A stretch of 64,000 nt of DNA, taken from positions 62,001-126,000 of the forward strand of contig JABHFS010000076.1 of NCBI GenBank assembly GCA_018672475.1, given 5' to 3'. Numbering within the stretch: the stretch's first letter is position 1; every line of letters begins with the position of its first letter. This document shows positions 31,600-39,886 of the stretch, in pieces. The position numbers and the translations under genes were made by a program. This stretch comes from Gemmatimonadota bacterium (GTDB lineage Bacteria; Latescibacterota; UBA2968; UBA8231). The notes beneath the pieces were generated by a model. It searched no databases. It was not told the origin of the DNA and worked only from the letters and a program-made list of their open reading frames with translations.

Positions 31600-33627
31600 A
31601 TGCATACCGATTTCTGGTTTAATCGACTCATCGAATACTGGACATTGCCGACGGCCGACCAGGTCGTCGAGCACGTGCGTCGGGGCAAAGTGCAAGTCGT
31701 GCAGATGGGCAACTTCGGCCCCGACTTCTACGGCCTGGCCGGTGATGAGACGGTCGATCGGTCGTGGGCGGGGATGCCGGTCGTGGGCATTGAGGAAAAC
31801 CTCCAGCTTGCCGCGGAGGTTATTCCCCAAGTGCAGGCGGCCGGTGCCCGCGTCGTTGGTCAGTTGTCTTCGACCCTACACTATGGCGAGCATGAAATAG
31901 GGCTGGGGCTGTTCGGTGGCATTTGGGATCAGATGTGGACACCGGAGATACTCGGCGATCGGCCAGTGGACTCGGTGTCTGCTGCGATTGCGCTTGAGGC
32001 ATCGGGGGAACCAGCGCGCAGAGCTATCGAGGGCCGACCGTATTTCAGTTATCGCGGCTGTATATCCAACCCGCATTGGTTGCAGATTCTCAAGGCCATG
32101 GTGCGCAAAGGCATCGACCTGGGGCTCGACGGCTTTAACACGACGCACAACTACGAAGGTTTCTGTGGCTGCGGTTATTGTGCCGACACCATCCGCGCGC
32201 ATATGACGTCGATTTTCGGCAACGCAGAATTGCACAGCCTGTTCGATGGTGATTTCGACGGCGCGGTCGACGTCCGCGAGCCGGTGCCTAACGCCCCCGA
32301 GGAATTGAAGCGCCGCTATCTGGTGGTGCTCGAACAGGCCGCCGCCCGGCGCCGCAAGAGCGCCTTCGACGAGGTCTTCATCGACTACGGACGTTCTCTG
32401 CGTCCGGGGCTGTTGGCCGCGCAGTGGTATCATAAATACGGGATGCGGGTCAATGACGAGCGCGCCGCTCTGCCTGCCGACCTCTGGGCCCGCGACGAAG
32501 ATTATATCTGGTACAGCCAGGGGCCCTACCGATGGGGTAGCTCCATTGATCAGGGTTATATCGCGGATATGGGGATCAACGCGCGACATATGCATGCTGC
32601 TGGCGGTGGCCGCCCTTTTGTTATCAACAAATACGATTACCGTCGCTGGCGGGTCTGGGCCGCAGAAGCGGCTGCGCACGGCGGTGCTTCCCCCTGTTTT
32701 CACGCCGGCCCCCCGCGCCCCGAGCAAGAGGATGCGACAAGGATTGCTCCCGAGGACTATTTCGGGCCGATCATCCGCTACCAGCGTTTCGTCGCCGAGC
32801 ACGAGGAACTGCTGCACCCGGCAAGCCCGATAGCACAGTTCGGCCTGGTCTACCCGCGCCGCGCTGAGCGCGAGGGCGAGACGGACTATCTCGATGCATT
32901 GAAAAGAATCGCCGAGTGGCTGGAAGATGCACACGTCTTCTACGACCTTCTCTTTGACGACCAGTTAACGGAACGCGCCAGCGAATTTTCGTCGCTGATT
33001 CTGCCCGATATCCGTCGCCTCTCTAATGAGGAGATCGCCGCCGTGCAACGACACGTGGACTCTGGCGGCGGCCTCGTCGTCGCTGGTGCTACGGGGACGC
33101 TGGACGCGGACGGTGGTAGGCAGGAGCCGAATCCGCTCTTTACCAAGTCGGCAGACAGGGTCTATCGCTGGCAGAGCACAGACTGGCAGCCGGAGATAAA
33201 GGTGATTCGAACGCTGGAGGGGGACCCGGAGATGCCAGTCTATGCCCATCTGCCCGACGCGCCGGAGGGGCAAGCGCTTATTGCTACTTTAGAGGGATTG
33301 TGCGGAGGCTACTGGTTGCAGACGGATGCGCCTTGGTGGGTGCGTGTGCGCGCCTGGCGAGCAGAGGATACGGCGGCGATCCCGGTGCACTGGATCAACT
33401 ACCGTCAGGACGAGGCCCCGGCTATCGAAACCCCCATGCCAATGGGGCCCATCCGGGCGGATCTATTACTTCCGGATGCGGCAGAGGTAGACCGCATCGA
33501 GTGGCGTTATCCGGAGATGAGGGAGCCGCTTGCGTTGCATCATGAAGTGGCCGATGGTCGCGTCCGCTTTGAAATCCCGCGCCTCATCGTCTACGGAATC
33601 AGCGTCATTTATCTTAAGGTAGACTAA
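31600..33627 (+). CDS. Putative glycoside hydrolase, GH42-like with GATase-like domain
   Basis: A 675-residue protein with an N-terminal barrel-like region followed by a segment typical of beta-galactosidase trimerisation/GATase-like domains. That segment has ASEFSSLILPDIRRLSNEEI and AAVQRHVDSGGGLVVAG (about residues 465-505). The barrel holds several acidic and His-rich strand ends (GLDGFNTTHNYEGF, DEVFIDYGRSLRPG), a Cys cluster (FCGCGYCADTI), and HMHAAGGGRPFVINKYDYRR. A small beta domain ends the protein. There is no signal peptide. It is probably a retaining glycosidase of the GH42-like superfamily, but the catalytic acids cannot be assigned safely. It sits 20 bases after PhyH and 12 before the SASA esterase. 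Confidence 0.65.
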   Translation: MHTDFWFNRLIEYWTLPTADQVVEHVRRGKVQVVQMGNFGPDFYGLAGDETVDRSWAGMPVVGIEENLQLAAEVIPQVQAAGARVVGQLSSTLHYGEHEIGLGLFGGIWDQMWTPEILGDRPVDSVSAAIALEASGEPARRAIEGRPYFSYRGCISNPHWLQILKAMVRKGIDLGLDGFNTTHNYEGFCGCGYCADTIRAHMTSIFGNAELHSLFDGDFDGAVDVREPVPNAPEELKRRYLVVLEQAAARRRKSAFDEVFIDYGRSLRPGLLAAQWYHKYGMRVNDERAALPADLWARDEDYIWYSQGPYRWGSSIDQGYIADMGINARHMHAAGGGRPFVINKYDYRRWRVWAAEAAAHGGASPCFHAGPPRPEQEDATRIAPEDYFGPIIRYQRFVAEHEELLHPASPIAQFGLVYPRRAEREGETDYLDALKRIAEWLEDAHVFYDLLFDDQLTERASEFSSLILPDIRRLSNEEIAAVQRHVDSGGGLVVAGATGTLDADGGRQEPNPLFTKSADRVYRWQSTDWQPEIKVIRTLEGDPEMPVYAHLPDAPEGQALIATLEGLCGGYWLQTDAPWWVRVRAWRAEDTAAIPVHWINYRQDEAPAIETPMPMGPIRADLLLPDAAEVDRIEWRYPEMREPLALHHEVADGRVRFEIPRLIVYGISVIYLKVD

Positions 33628-33639
33628 GAAAGGTTACCG

Positions 33640-35064
33640 ATGAATATCACGCACGGTTTACTGCCCGGCCAAGTCTTGCAACGCAACGCGCAAAACAAGG
33701 GGCATGTCTTGATCACTGGTACGGCAAAGAATGGCGCGCTTGAATACCGCGTTCTCAAAGACGGTAAGGCTGTGGGTCAATTCACATGGACTCGTGCCGG
33801 AACTGTCGAGAAAAAACGCTTTATGCTCGCGATGGGTGGCCTACCGTGCGGTGGTCCATATCAAGTCGAACTACGCGTAAGAGACAAAAGAAAAACAATG
33901 GATGCGCTGATCGTCGTCGATGTTTTTGTCGGTGACGTCTGGATCGCGGCTGGACAGTCCAATATGCAAGGAGTCGGCAATCTCGTCGACGCGCCGAAGC
34001 CGCATCCGCAAGTGCGCGCGTTTTATACCCGTGACGAGTGGGATATCGCCGTCGAACCGGTGCACTTTCTCGCCGAAGCCGTTGATGTTTTTCACAATGG
34101 ATACGGCGACGGCCCGAAGCGCCCCAGTCGCGCGATGCTTGAAAAACAGAGGAAGGCTACGCTGAAAGGCGTTTCACCGGCGCATGCTTTCGCACTCGAA
34201 ATGCGGCGGCGCACTCGTGTTCCTCAGGGCATTATCGCGTGTGCGCACGGCGGCACGTCGATGGCGCAATGGTCGCCTGAACTGCGCGATCAGGGTGGGG
34301 CTTCGCTCTATGGCGCTATGATGCGGCGCTATGAAAAGCTCGGGCAGAAGGTGGCGGGCGTGCTCTGGTACCAGGGAGAGTCCGACGTCAACAAAGAAGC
34401 CGCTAAAATGTATACACAAAATATGAAAAACCTAGTGCAGGCCACACGGGATGATATGGGCATTGAGCAATTGCCTTGGCTCGTCGTGCAGATCGGTTGC
34501 CATGCCGCACCCGATGGGAAATACTGGAATAGCGTACAGGAGCAGCAGCGCCTATTGCCCAAGTTGATTGAAAAGCTTGATGTCGCGCCCACCGTTGATT
34601 TGAGTATTGACGATGGTATCCATATCAGCGGCGTCGGCCAACAGATGCTCGGCAAACGACTTGCCCGGCTCGCGTCGCGTCTGGTATTTAAGGATCGCAA
34701 GGAAAAGGGCGGCATCTATCTCAAAGGCGTTTCCTGCGCGGTTAAATCCCCCAAGCCTGGTGATCCTAAGACGACCGTAGTCGAACTCGAATACGGCAAT
34801 GTCAAAGGCAAATTGCAAAGCCAGGGTTTGCCGACCGGCTTCACGATGATTGACGCCCAAGGCAAGGTCTTTCCCTCGCTCTACAAGATTACGTTGCGCG
34901 CTAATCGCGTTCTGTTGGAAACCGGGCAGACGATGGACCTACTCAAAACGTTGGCCGTGAGTTATGGCCACGATCGTCACCCCTATTGCAATATCACCGA
35001 TGCGGACGGTATGTCCCTTCCGGCGATGCAAAGGGTGCCGATACAAGGGAGCCATGCAAGTTAA
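33640..35064 (+). CDS. SASA-domain carbohydrate esterase (sialate O-acetylesterase-like)
   Basis: An SGNH-type carbohydrate esterase of the SASA (sialate 9-O-acetylesterase) family. The nucleophile block is GDVWIAAGQSNMQGVG (Ser at about residue 106). GIIACAHGGTSMAQW and GVLWYQGESDVNKEAA follow, and SIDDGIHISGVGQQMLGKRL gives the catalytic Asp-x-x-His equivalent. An N-terminal beta-sandwich (residues 1-85) and a C-terminal beta region frame it, as in related enzymes. It has 474 residues and lacks an obvious export signal. It probably deacetylates acetylated sugars or xylan-like oligosaccharides. Its 3' end overlaps the alcohol dehydrogenase start by 11 bases, so the two are translationally coupled. 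Confidence 0.85.
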   Translation: MNITHGLLPGQVLQRNAQNKGHVLITGTAKNGALEYRVLKDGKAVGQFTWTRAGTVEKKRFMLAMGGLPCGGPYQVELRVRDKRKTMDALIVVDVFVGDVWIAAGQSNMQGVGNLVDAPKPHPQVRAFYTRDEWDIAVEPVHFLAEAVDVFHNGYGDGPKRPSRAMLEKQRKATLKGVSPAHAFALEMRRRTRVPQGIIACAHGGTSMAQWSPELRDQGGASLYGAMMRRYEKLGQKVAGVLWYQGESDVNKEAAKMYTQNMKNLVQATRDDMGIEQLPWLVVQIGCHAAPDGKYWNSVQEQQRLLPKLIEKLDVAPTVDLSIDDGIHISGVGQQMLGKRLARLASRLVFKDRKEKGGIYLKGVSCAVKSPKPGDPKTTVVELEYGNVKGKLQSQGLPTGFTMIDAQGKVFPSLYKITLRANRVLLETGQTMDLLKTLAVSYGHDRHPYCNITDADGMSLPAMQRVPIQGSHAS

Positions 35065-36154
35065 AGCCGCGCTTCTTCGGCAAGAGGCCGCTGCGTTTAG
35101 CCTTGAGTCTGTCGAATTGGAATCACCCAGGGCCAATGAGGTACTTGTCAGGATCGTGGGCGTGGGGGTATGCCATACGGATGTAAAGGTACAGCACGGT
35201 CACCGACCCGTACCGCATCCGATTGTTCTGGGGCACGAAGGCTCAGGGGTCGTGGAAGAGGTCGGATCGGCTGTAAGCAAGGTGCAACCGGGGGATCATG
35301 TCGTTCTGACGTATAATTCTTGCGGGGTTTGCCCGAATTGCCAGAATGCGCAGGCGGCTTATTGCGATGATGTTGTGGCCCTGACATTTGGTGGTCAAAG
35401 GCCAGATGGCTCCTCGCCGCTGAGTCAAGATGGCGAGGTGATTCACGGTTATTATTTCGGTCAGTCGTCCTTTGCCGATTACGCGATCGCCACCGAACGC
35501 AATGTCGTCAAGGTAAGACGGGATGTAGCGCTCGAATTATTGGGGCCATTGGGGTGCGGCGTACAGACGGGCGCGGGCGCAGTGCTCAATTCGCTTGATG
35601 TCGAGGCGGGTTCCTCGATCCTCATATTCGGCACGGGCTCCGTTGGCTTGAGCGCGCTGATGGCGGCGGTAGTCGCTGGCAGCACCACGATTATCGCGGT
35701 GGACATCAACCAGCAGCGGCTCGATTTGGCTCGTGAACTCGGCGCAACACATGCCATTAATGGCGCGGAGACGAGTGACATAATAAAGGTCGTGCAAGAT
35801 ATCTGTCCGGGCGGTGTCAACTATTCGCTGGACACGACGGGAAACCCAGATGTGCTGCGGCAGGCGGTTGAGTGCTTAAAGGTTCTGGGGGTATGTGCCC
35901 ATGTCGGGGGGGGCTCGGCAGACGCCGAAGTTCAGATCCCCATGCGCCATCTTTTTTTTGGCCGCACCCTGCGGGGGGTAGTACAAGGTGATAGTGTGCC
36001 CGACGTGTTCATTCCCCGTCTTATCGATTTATTTATTGGGGGCCGCTTCCCATTTGATCGACTGGTCTCGTTTTACGGCTTAGAGGATATTAACCAAGCT
36101 GTGGCTGATATGCACGATGGAAAAACAATTAAGCCGATTTTAAAAAACCGATAG
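35054..36154 (+). CDS. Zinc-dependent alcohol dehydrogenase (MDR, aryl-alcohol type)
   Basis: A medium-chain zinc alcohol dehydrogenase of 366 residues. Catalytic zinc ligands: GVGVCHTDVK (Cys), LGHEGSGVV (His-Glu) and PLGCGVQTGAG (Cys). The structural zinc motif is intact, CGVCPNCQNAQAAYC. The Rossmann motif is ILIFGTGSVGLSALMAA, and the aspartate in AVDINQQRLD favours NAD+. The segment order resembles benzyl-alcohol/aryl-alcohol dehydrogenases. The start at ATG 35054 has AAGGGAG in front and lies inside the SASA gene end. It likely oxidises an alcohol released or formed in the pathway of this operon. Confidence 0.92.
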   Translation: MQVKAALLRQEAAAFSLESVELESPRANEVLVRIVGVGVCHTDVKVQHGHRPVPHPIVLGHEGSGVVEEVGSAVSKVQPGDHVVLTYNSCGVCPNCQNAQAAYCDDVVALTFGGQRPDGSSPLSQDGEVIHGYYFGQSSFADYAIATERNVVKVRRDVALELLGPLGCGVQTGAGAVLNSLDVEAGSSILIFGTGSVGLSALMAAVVAGSTTIIAVDINQQRLDLARELGATHAINGAETSDIIKVVQDICPGGVNYSLDTTGNPDVLRQAVECLKVLGVCAHVGGGSADAEVQIPMRHLFFGRTLRGVVQGDSVPDVFIPRLIDLFIGGRFPFDRLVSFYGLEDINQAVADMHDGKTIKPILKNR

Positions 36155-36214
36155 TTTATAATTGCAAAATAAAAGCAAGGGCCTGGGTGGGGCTCCAAGG
36201 GAATAAGAATACAT

Positions 36215-37012
36215 ATGGCTGAATACGAATACATACTTTTTGCACAGCAGGACCACGTCGCTTGGATTACGCTTAACCGCCCCGAGGTGCTCAACGCCAT
36301 GCACCCACCGATGGCGGACGAATTGCGTGAAGCGTGGACGAGAGTGCGCGACGATGATGATATCTGGATGGCGGTGCTCACTGGCAGTGGTGAACGTGCT
36401 TTTAGCGCCGGCTCTGACTTGAAGTGGCGAGCCGAGCAGGGCGAGAAAGTGCGCGAGCACAATCGCGACGAAGTGGTTACCAATGAGGCATTGGGTTTTC
36501 AGCGTGGCCGGGATTGCTGGAAGCCCTTATTGGCGGCGGTCCACGGCTATGCCGTAGGCGGTGGTCTCGAACTGGTATTGGGCTGCGATATTGTTTTGGC
36601 CGCGGACAATGCGCAATTTGGTTTGCCTGAAGTGCGTCGGGGGCTGATGGCCGATGGCGCTGGCATCCATCGACTGGTGCGCCGTGTGCCCTATAGCGTG
36701 GCGATGGGCATGGTGTTGACCGGGCAGTTTATCGGCGCGGAAGAGGCGCATCGCGTGGGGTTGGTCAATGAAGTCACCTCGGGCGAAGAATTGCGCGCGG
36801 CTACTGAGCGCTGGGTGGCGCAGATTATGGAATGTGCGCCGCTGTCGTTGCGCGCGAGCAAAGAGGCGGCGTTGCGTGGGTTGGAACTGCCGCTGTGGGA
36901 AGCGGTGGGACAGAGCTTTCCGATGGCCGAGAAGCTCTACGCCTCGGAAGATTTTATCGCTGGTCCGGAAGCGTTCGCTGAGAAGCGCAAACCGGAATGG
37001 AAGGGCCAATAA
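36215..37012 (+). CDS. Enoyl-CoA hydratase/isomerase (crotonase) family protein
   Basis: A crotonase-fold enzyme of 265 residues. The oxyanion hole segments are AFSAGSDLKWRAE and HGYAVGGGLELVLGCD. Both hydratase glutamates are in place: Glu in GGGLELVLGC and Glu in FGLPEVRRGLMADG. This supports real hydratase or related activity on an acyl-CoA. VGLVNEVTSGEEL and a C-terminal helix APLSLRASKEAALRG complete the family pattern. AAGGGAAT lies before ATG 36215, 60 bases behind the alcohol dehydrogenase. It is probably the last gene of the plus-strand run starting at about 29.3-30.8 kb. Confidence 0.92.
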   Translation: MAEYEYILFAQQDHVAWITLNRPEVLNAMHPPMADELREAWTRVRDDDDIWMAVLTGSGERAFSAGSDLKWRAEQGEKVREHNRDEVVTNEALGFQRGRDCWKPLLAAVHGYAVGGGLELVLGCDIVLAADNAQFGLPEVRRGLMADGAGIHRLVRRVPYSVAMGMVLTGQFIGAEEAHRVGLVNEVTSGEELRAATERWVAQIMECAPLSLRASKEAALRGLELPLWEAVGQSFPMAEKLYASEDFIAGPEAFAEKRKPEWKGQ

Positions 37013-37032
37013 GCGCCAGAGTTTCGCCGCGC

Positions 37033-38304
37033 TCAAAACCCTGCATGCGTCAGCGTCTCGTAGGCTAAATTCCAGACGGCCCTGGGAGCGTTGGGCCTGA
37101 TTTTCGTTTCGATCAAGGCCCTGGTTTGCGGCAGGTCGATCCCCATGCGGTTGTGATAATGGTTATATGCGACCTCCCAGGTGTCGAACAGACTCTTTGA
37201 CGCCGTATTATCAGCGCAAGTGCCTTGCATATCACCGGTGAGCAACTGGGTGGCCATAAGTTCCAGCGTCGCCGTGTAGCGCTCGCTTTCCCCCGTATAC
37301 AGATCGACACCCTGATGCCATGCGACTTCGGCGGCGTGTATCGCCGAGCCGATGGCGAATTGCGCATGGTGCCCATTGTCGCGGCAGGTCTCCTGGGTCA
37401 GGCCGTCGACCCAGGCGGTCGGCTTGCTCCAGAAGGATTGCACGTTGTTGCCGTCTCCACTGATCGCTGGGACTTCACCGTCTGACTCAAGATAGAAATA
37501 GGAGTGCGTTCTCTTTTGCCACCGCTCGATACCCGCGTTGAATAGCTCGATATCTTCGTTGAAAACCGCGATGGCCATCATGGCGTCGATCTGTGTCAAA
37601 TCGACATTGCCGTTCCAGGAACTGGCCCGGTCCAACTGCGGATAGAAGGCCCGCCTGAACATGGCCTGTAGCTTTTCGACATCCTCGGCAGCCCAGCCTG
37701 GATATGCGCGCATGATCTCTGCCGCTGGCGCGAAAATCGCGCCGATCCACCCGGCCTGCAGCTTGTCTTGGTCGGAGCCGGCGGTGAAGCCTTGCAAGTC
37801 CGCCCAGGCATTTAGGATCGCAATGGATCGTTTGGCATAGGTCTCGTCGCCGGAGTAGTACCAGAGCAGCGCTTGCGCATAGGCCGCGTTGGCGTCGTCC
37901 CTAGAGGTGTTGGCGTCCGCGCCTTGCGAATCGATCTCGCTCAACCCGTGCGGCCGCCATCTCGCGGGGGTCGAATTCACGAGTCGGTCGTACTCACTCT
38001 TCCAGGGTTCGGCCCCGGCCTCGATCTGCGCCTTGACGAAGTCGAGCTCCTGCTGCGAGTCGAGGGCACCTGGGTGGGTGAATTGGCCGGTGGCGAGTAC
38101 GCTGCAGGGATTGCACGGACCGCCGCAATCGACACCGGTTTCATTCTGGTTTTGCAGGCTGTCGGTGCAAGTGGGCGCGTCGGCACCAGTGTTCGGCTCC
38201 GCTTCGGTATTGGCGTTCGCGCTAGTCGGGCCAGAGGTGTCGTTGGCGCAGGCTATGACAAATGGGATCAAAAAAAAGTATCTCAATGTCTCTGTATCTT
38301 TCAA
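37033..38304 (-). CDS. Alginate-lyase-like lipoprotein (PL5-type alpha/alpha toroid)
   Basis: A predicted lipoprotein: the N-terminal LRYFFLIPFVIACAND contains the lipobox VIAC. A low-complexity Thr/Ala/Asn linker and a cysteine-rich element NETGVDCGGPCNPC follow. The remaining 330 residues form an alginate-lyase-type helical domain: ANAAYAQALLWYYSGDETYA, SSWNGNVDLTQIDAMMAIAV with the Asn block, GDGNNVQSFWSKPTAW, and CRDNGHHAQFAIGSAIHAAE with the catalytic His region. It is likely a uronate polysaccharide lyase. The TTG start at 38304 is set by the signal sequence; no good ribosome site is close. The SDR gene lies 57 bases upstream on the same strand. Confidence 0.8.
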   Translation of the reverse strand: MKDTETLRYFFLIPFVIACANDTSGPTSANANTEAEPNTGADAPTCTDSLQNQNETGVDCGGPCNPCSVLATGQFTHPGALDSQQELDFVKAQIEAGAEPWKSEYDRLVNSTPARWRPHGLSEIDSQGADANTSRDDANAAYAQALLWYYSGDETYAKRSIAILNAWADLQGFTAGSDQDKLQAGWIGAIFAPAAEIMRAYPGWAAEDVEKLQAMFRRAFYPQLDRASSWNGNVDLTQIDAMMAIAVFNEDIELFNAGIERWQKRTHSYFYLESDGEVPAISGDGNNVQSFWSKPTAWVDGLTQETCRDNGHHAQFAIGSAIHAAEVAWHQGVDLYTGESERYTATLELMATQLLTGDMQGTCADNTASKSLFDTWEVAYNHYHNRMGIDLPQTRALIETKIRPNAPRAVWNLAYETLTHAGF

Positions 38305-38361
38305 AAGTATCGTTGCGGTAGAAACCGGTAATCAGAGAGGTTATATCCTCCTGAATTATTT

Positions 38362-39093
38362 TTATAGAGTCGCCGCTTTTTTGACGGCGTCTTCCAGCGA
38401 CATATTGGCAAAGTTCGCTGCGTTGAGAAAACGGCCGTTCTTGCCGTCGTCGACAAAGGCACCGACCGCCACGCCGGGAATGCTGCTTTCGGGGGCGTTT
38501 GGGGCTTTGGGCCCGCCCAAGTCGGTGCGGCACCAGCCCGGGTCGGTCAAGTTGATCAATACGCCCGTGCCATCGAGTTTGGTTGCCAAATCGGTGGTGA
38601 ATTTATCTAGGGCCGCTTTGCTCGCCGAGTATCCGGCCTGTTCCGGCTCGTTCTTTATCCCGCTAGTCGTATTAATCACCCGGCCAAAACCGCGTTCGAT
38701 CATCGGCGGCATCAGGCGATAACAAATCGTGGCGACTGCGTTGAGATTGATGCGAAAACTTATATCGAAATCTTCGACCGGTGTCTGCCACCAATCCGAG
38801 CGATAGGCGATCTGCACCGCGGCGTTGTTGAAGACGATATCGACGGCGGTACTCTTGGATTCGATCTCATCGAGCATGGCCACCACTTCGTCGTGGTTGG
38901 CGAGTTCGGCCTGGACGCAATAGGCCGCAACGCCGAGTGCCTTTACCTCTTCCAGTATTTTCTCAGAATGAGCAAGGGCACGGCTGTGCAAGACCAGATT
39001 GCATCCTTGTTCGGCCATAAACTGTGCGGTGAGATAACCGATACCTCGGCTCGCACCGGTGATGAGCGCCCATTTACCTTTAACTGAGATCAC
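38362..39093 (-). CDS. Short-chain dehydrogenase/reductase (SDR)
   Basis: A classical SDR of 243 residues. The cofactor motif is ALITGASRGIGYLTAQF (residues about 9-25), then FNNAAVQIAYRSDW. The catalytic serine is in RVINTTSGIKNE, and the Tyr-x3-Lys is QAGYSASKAALDKF. The C-terminal DPGWCRTDLGG gives the usual nicotinamide lid region. The start is GTG 39093 with AAAGGG upstream. It is placed directly ahead of the alginate-lyase-like lipoprotein, so it may reduce the 4-deoxy-5-keto uronate product (DEH reductases are SDRs). That is inference from position only. Confidence 0.9.
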   Translation of the reverse strand: MISVKGKWALITGASRGIGYLTAQFMAEQGCNLVLHSRALAHSEKILEEVKALGVAAYCVQAELANHDEVVAMLDEIESKSTAVDIVFNNAAVQIAYRSDWWQTPVEDFDISFRINLNAVATICYRLMPPMIERGFGRVINTTSGIKNEPEQAGYSASKAALDKFTTDLATKLDGTGVLINLTDPGWCRTDLGGPKAPNAPESSIPGVAVGAFVDDGKNGRFLNAANFANMSLEDAVKKAATL

Positions 39094-39319
39094 TGATTTG
39101 TACCCTTTGTATTATTGCTGCGTGAGGTTGGAAATGGCGAAAATACAGAATAACTCGACTGCGTGATTGCGACTTGCGTAGGTTGCAAAGAATAGGCCAC
39201 ACCCCGGAAATTAGCCACTATCGCAACCGCCAGCAATCTGGAGAAAGGGGTCTAACGGGTGTGTCTGGCCAGGATCTTTATTTGTGCGGGCCGTATATGA
39301 AATTCGGCCATGCACAATC

Positions 39320-39625
39320 TCATATTTCGTAGTCGAAGACGAGTACCTCTTCCACAATCGGCCGCAACAAATCTCGGCCAACAGCTTTGTGATCGGGGTG
39401 CGGCAGATAGGCGTCGCGGGCGGCGGCGTCGGTAAAGGTCATAGAGAATCCCCAATCGAAGCCGTTCGTCTTGCCCTCGGGGCTGTTGTTGTCGCCACCG
39501 GTAACCGACTCGATACCGAGGATCTTATTCTCGTGTTTAAGGGCGACGAGGCCTTCGAGTAACGCGGTTTTCTGTGTCGCGGTTGTGTCGGGCTTGAGTT
39601 TGAGTAGGACGATGTGCTGGATCAT
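39320..39625 (-). CDS. Dabb (stress-responsive alpha/beta barrel) domain protein
   Basis: A small 101-residue Dabb-fold dimeric protein. The pattern is MIQHIVLLKLKPDTTATQKT at the start, DWGFSMTFTDAAARDAYLP in the middle, HPDHKAVGRDLL, and VLVFDYEI at the end, all typical. Such proteins bind small hydrophobic or sugar-derived ligands, and some are cyclases; no activity can be assigned. An AAGGAG site precedes ATG 39625. It is separated by over 200 bases from the SDR gene and probably has its own promoter. Confidence 0.88.
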   Translation of the reverse strand: MIQHIVLLKLKPDTTATQKTALLEGLVALKHENKILGIESVTGGDNNSPEGKTNGFDWGFSMTFTDAAARDAYLPHPDHKAVGRDLLRPIVEEVLVFDYEI

Positions 39626-39886
39626 GGGGGACTCCTTTGCGGCAAGGCGAGTTATGTGAGCGTTGTGAATGTTTGCGCGACGCCCTGAATATATTCGCCT
39701 TGGGGGTTACCGTAAAACAGCTAAGTAATTGGGGTGCGCAATTTATCGCCGAGGTGACGACATATAACGCACCCGTTCATTGTTATCCTTACAAGACTTG
39801 TGATGAAAATGAACTGATGCTAATATAAGCGGCTGCTAAATGGCATATCTTCCTATAAAGAACAACAAAGAAATAAAAGGATATAC

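Noticed and set aside
31600-33627. Alternative reading of the GH42-like protein as an alpha-L-fucosidase
   Set aside because: The GATase-like segment after the barrel fits GH42-type proteins better, and no fucosidase motif was seen.
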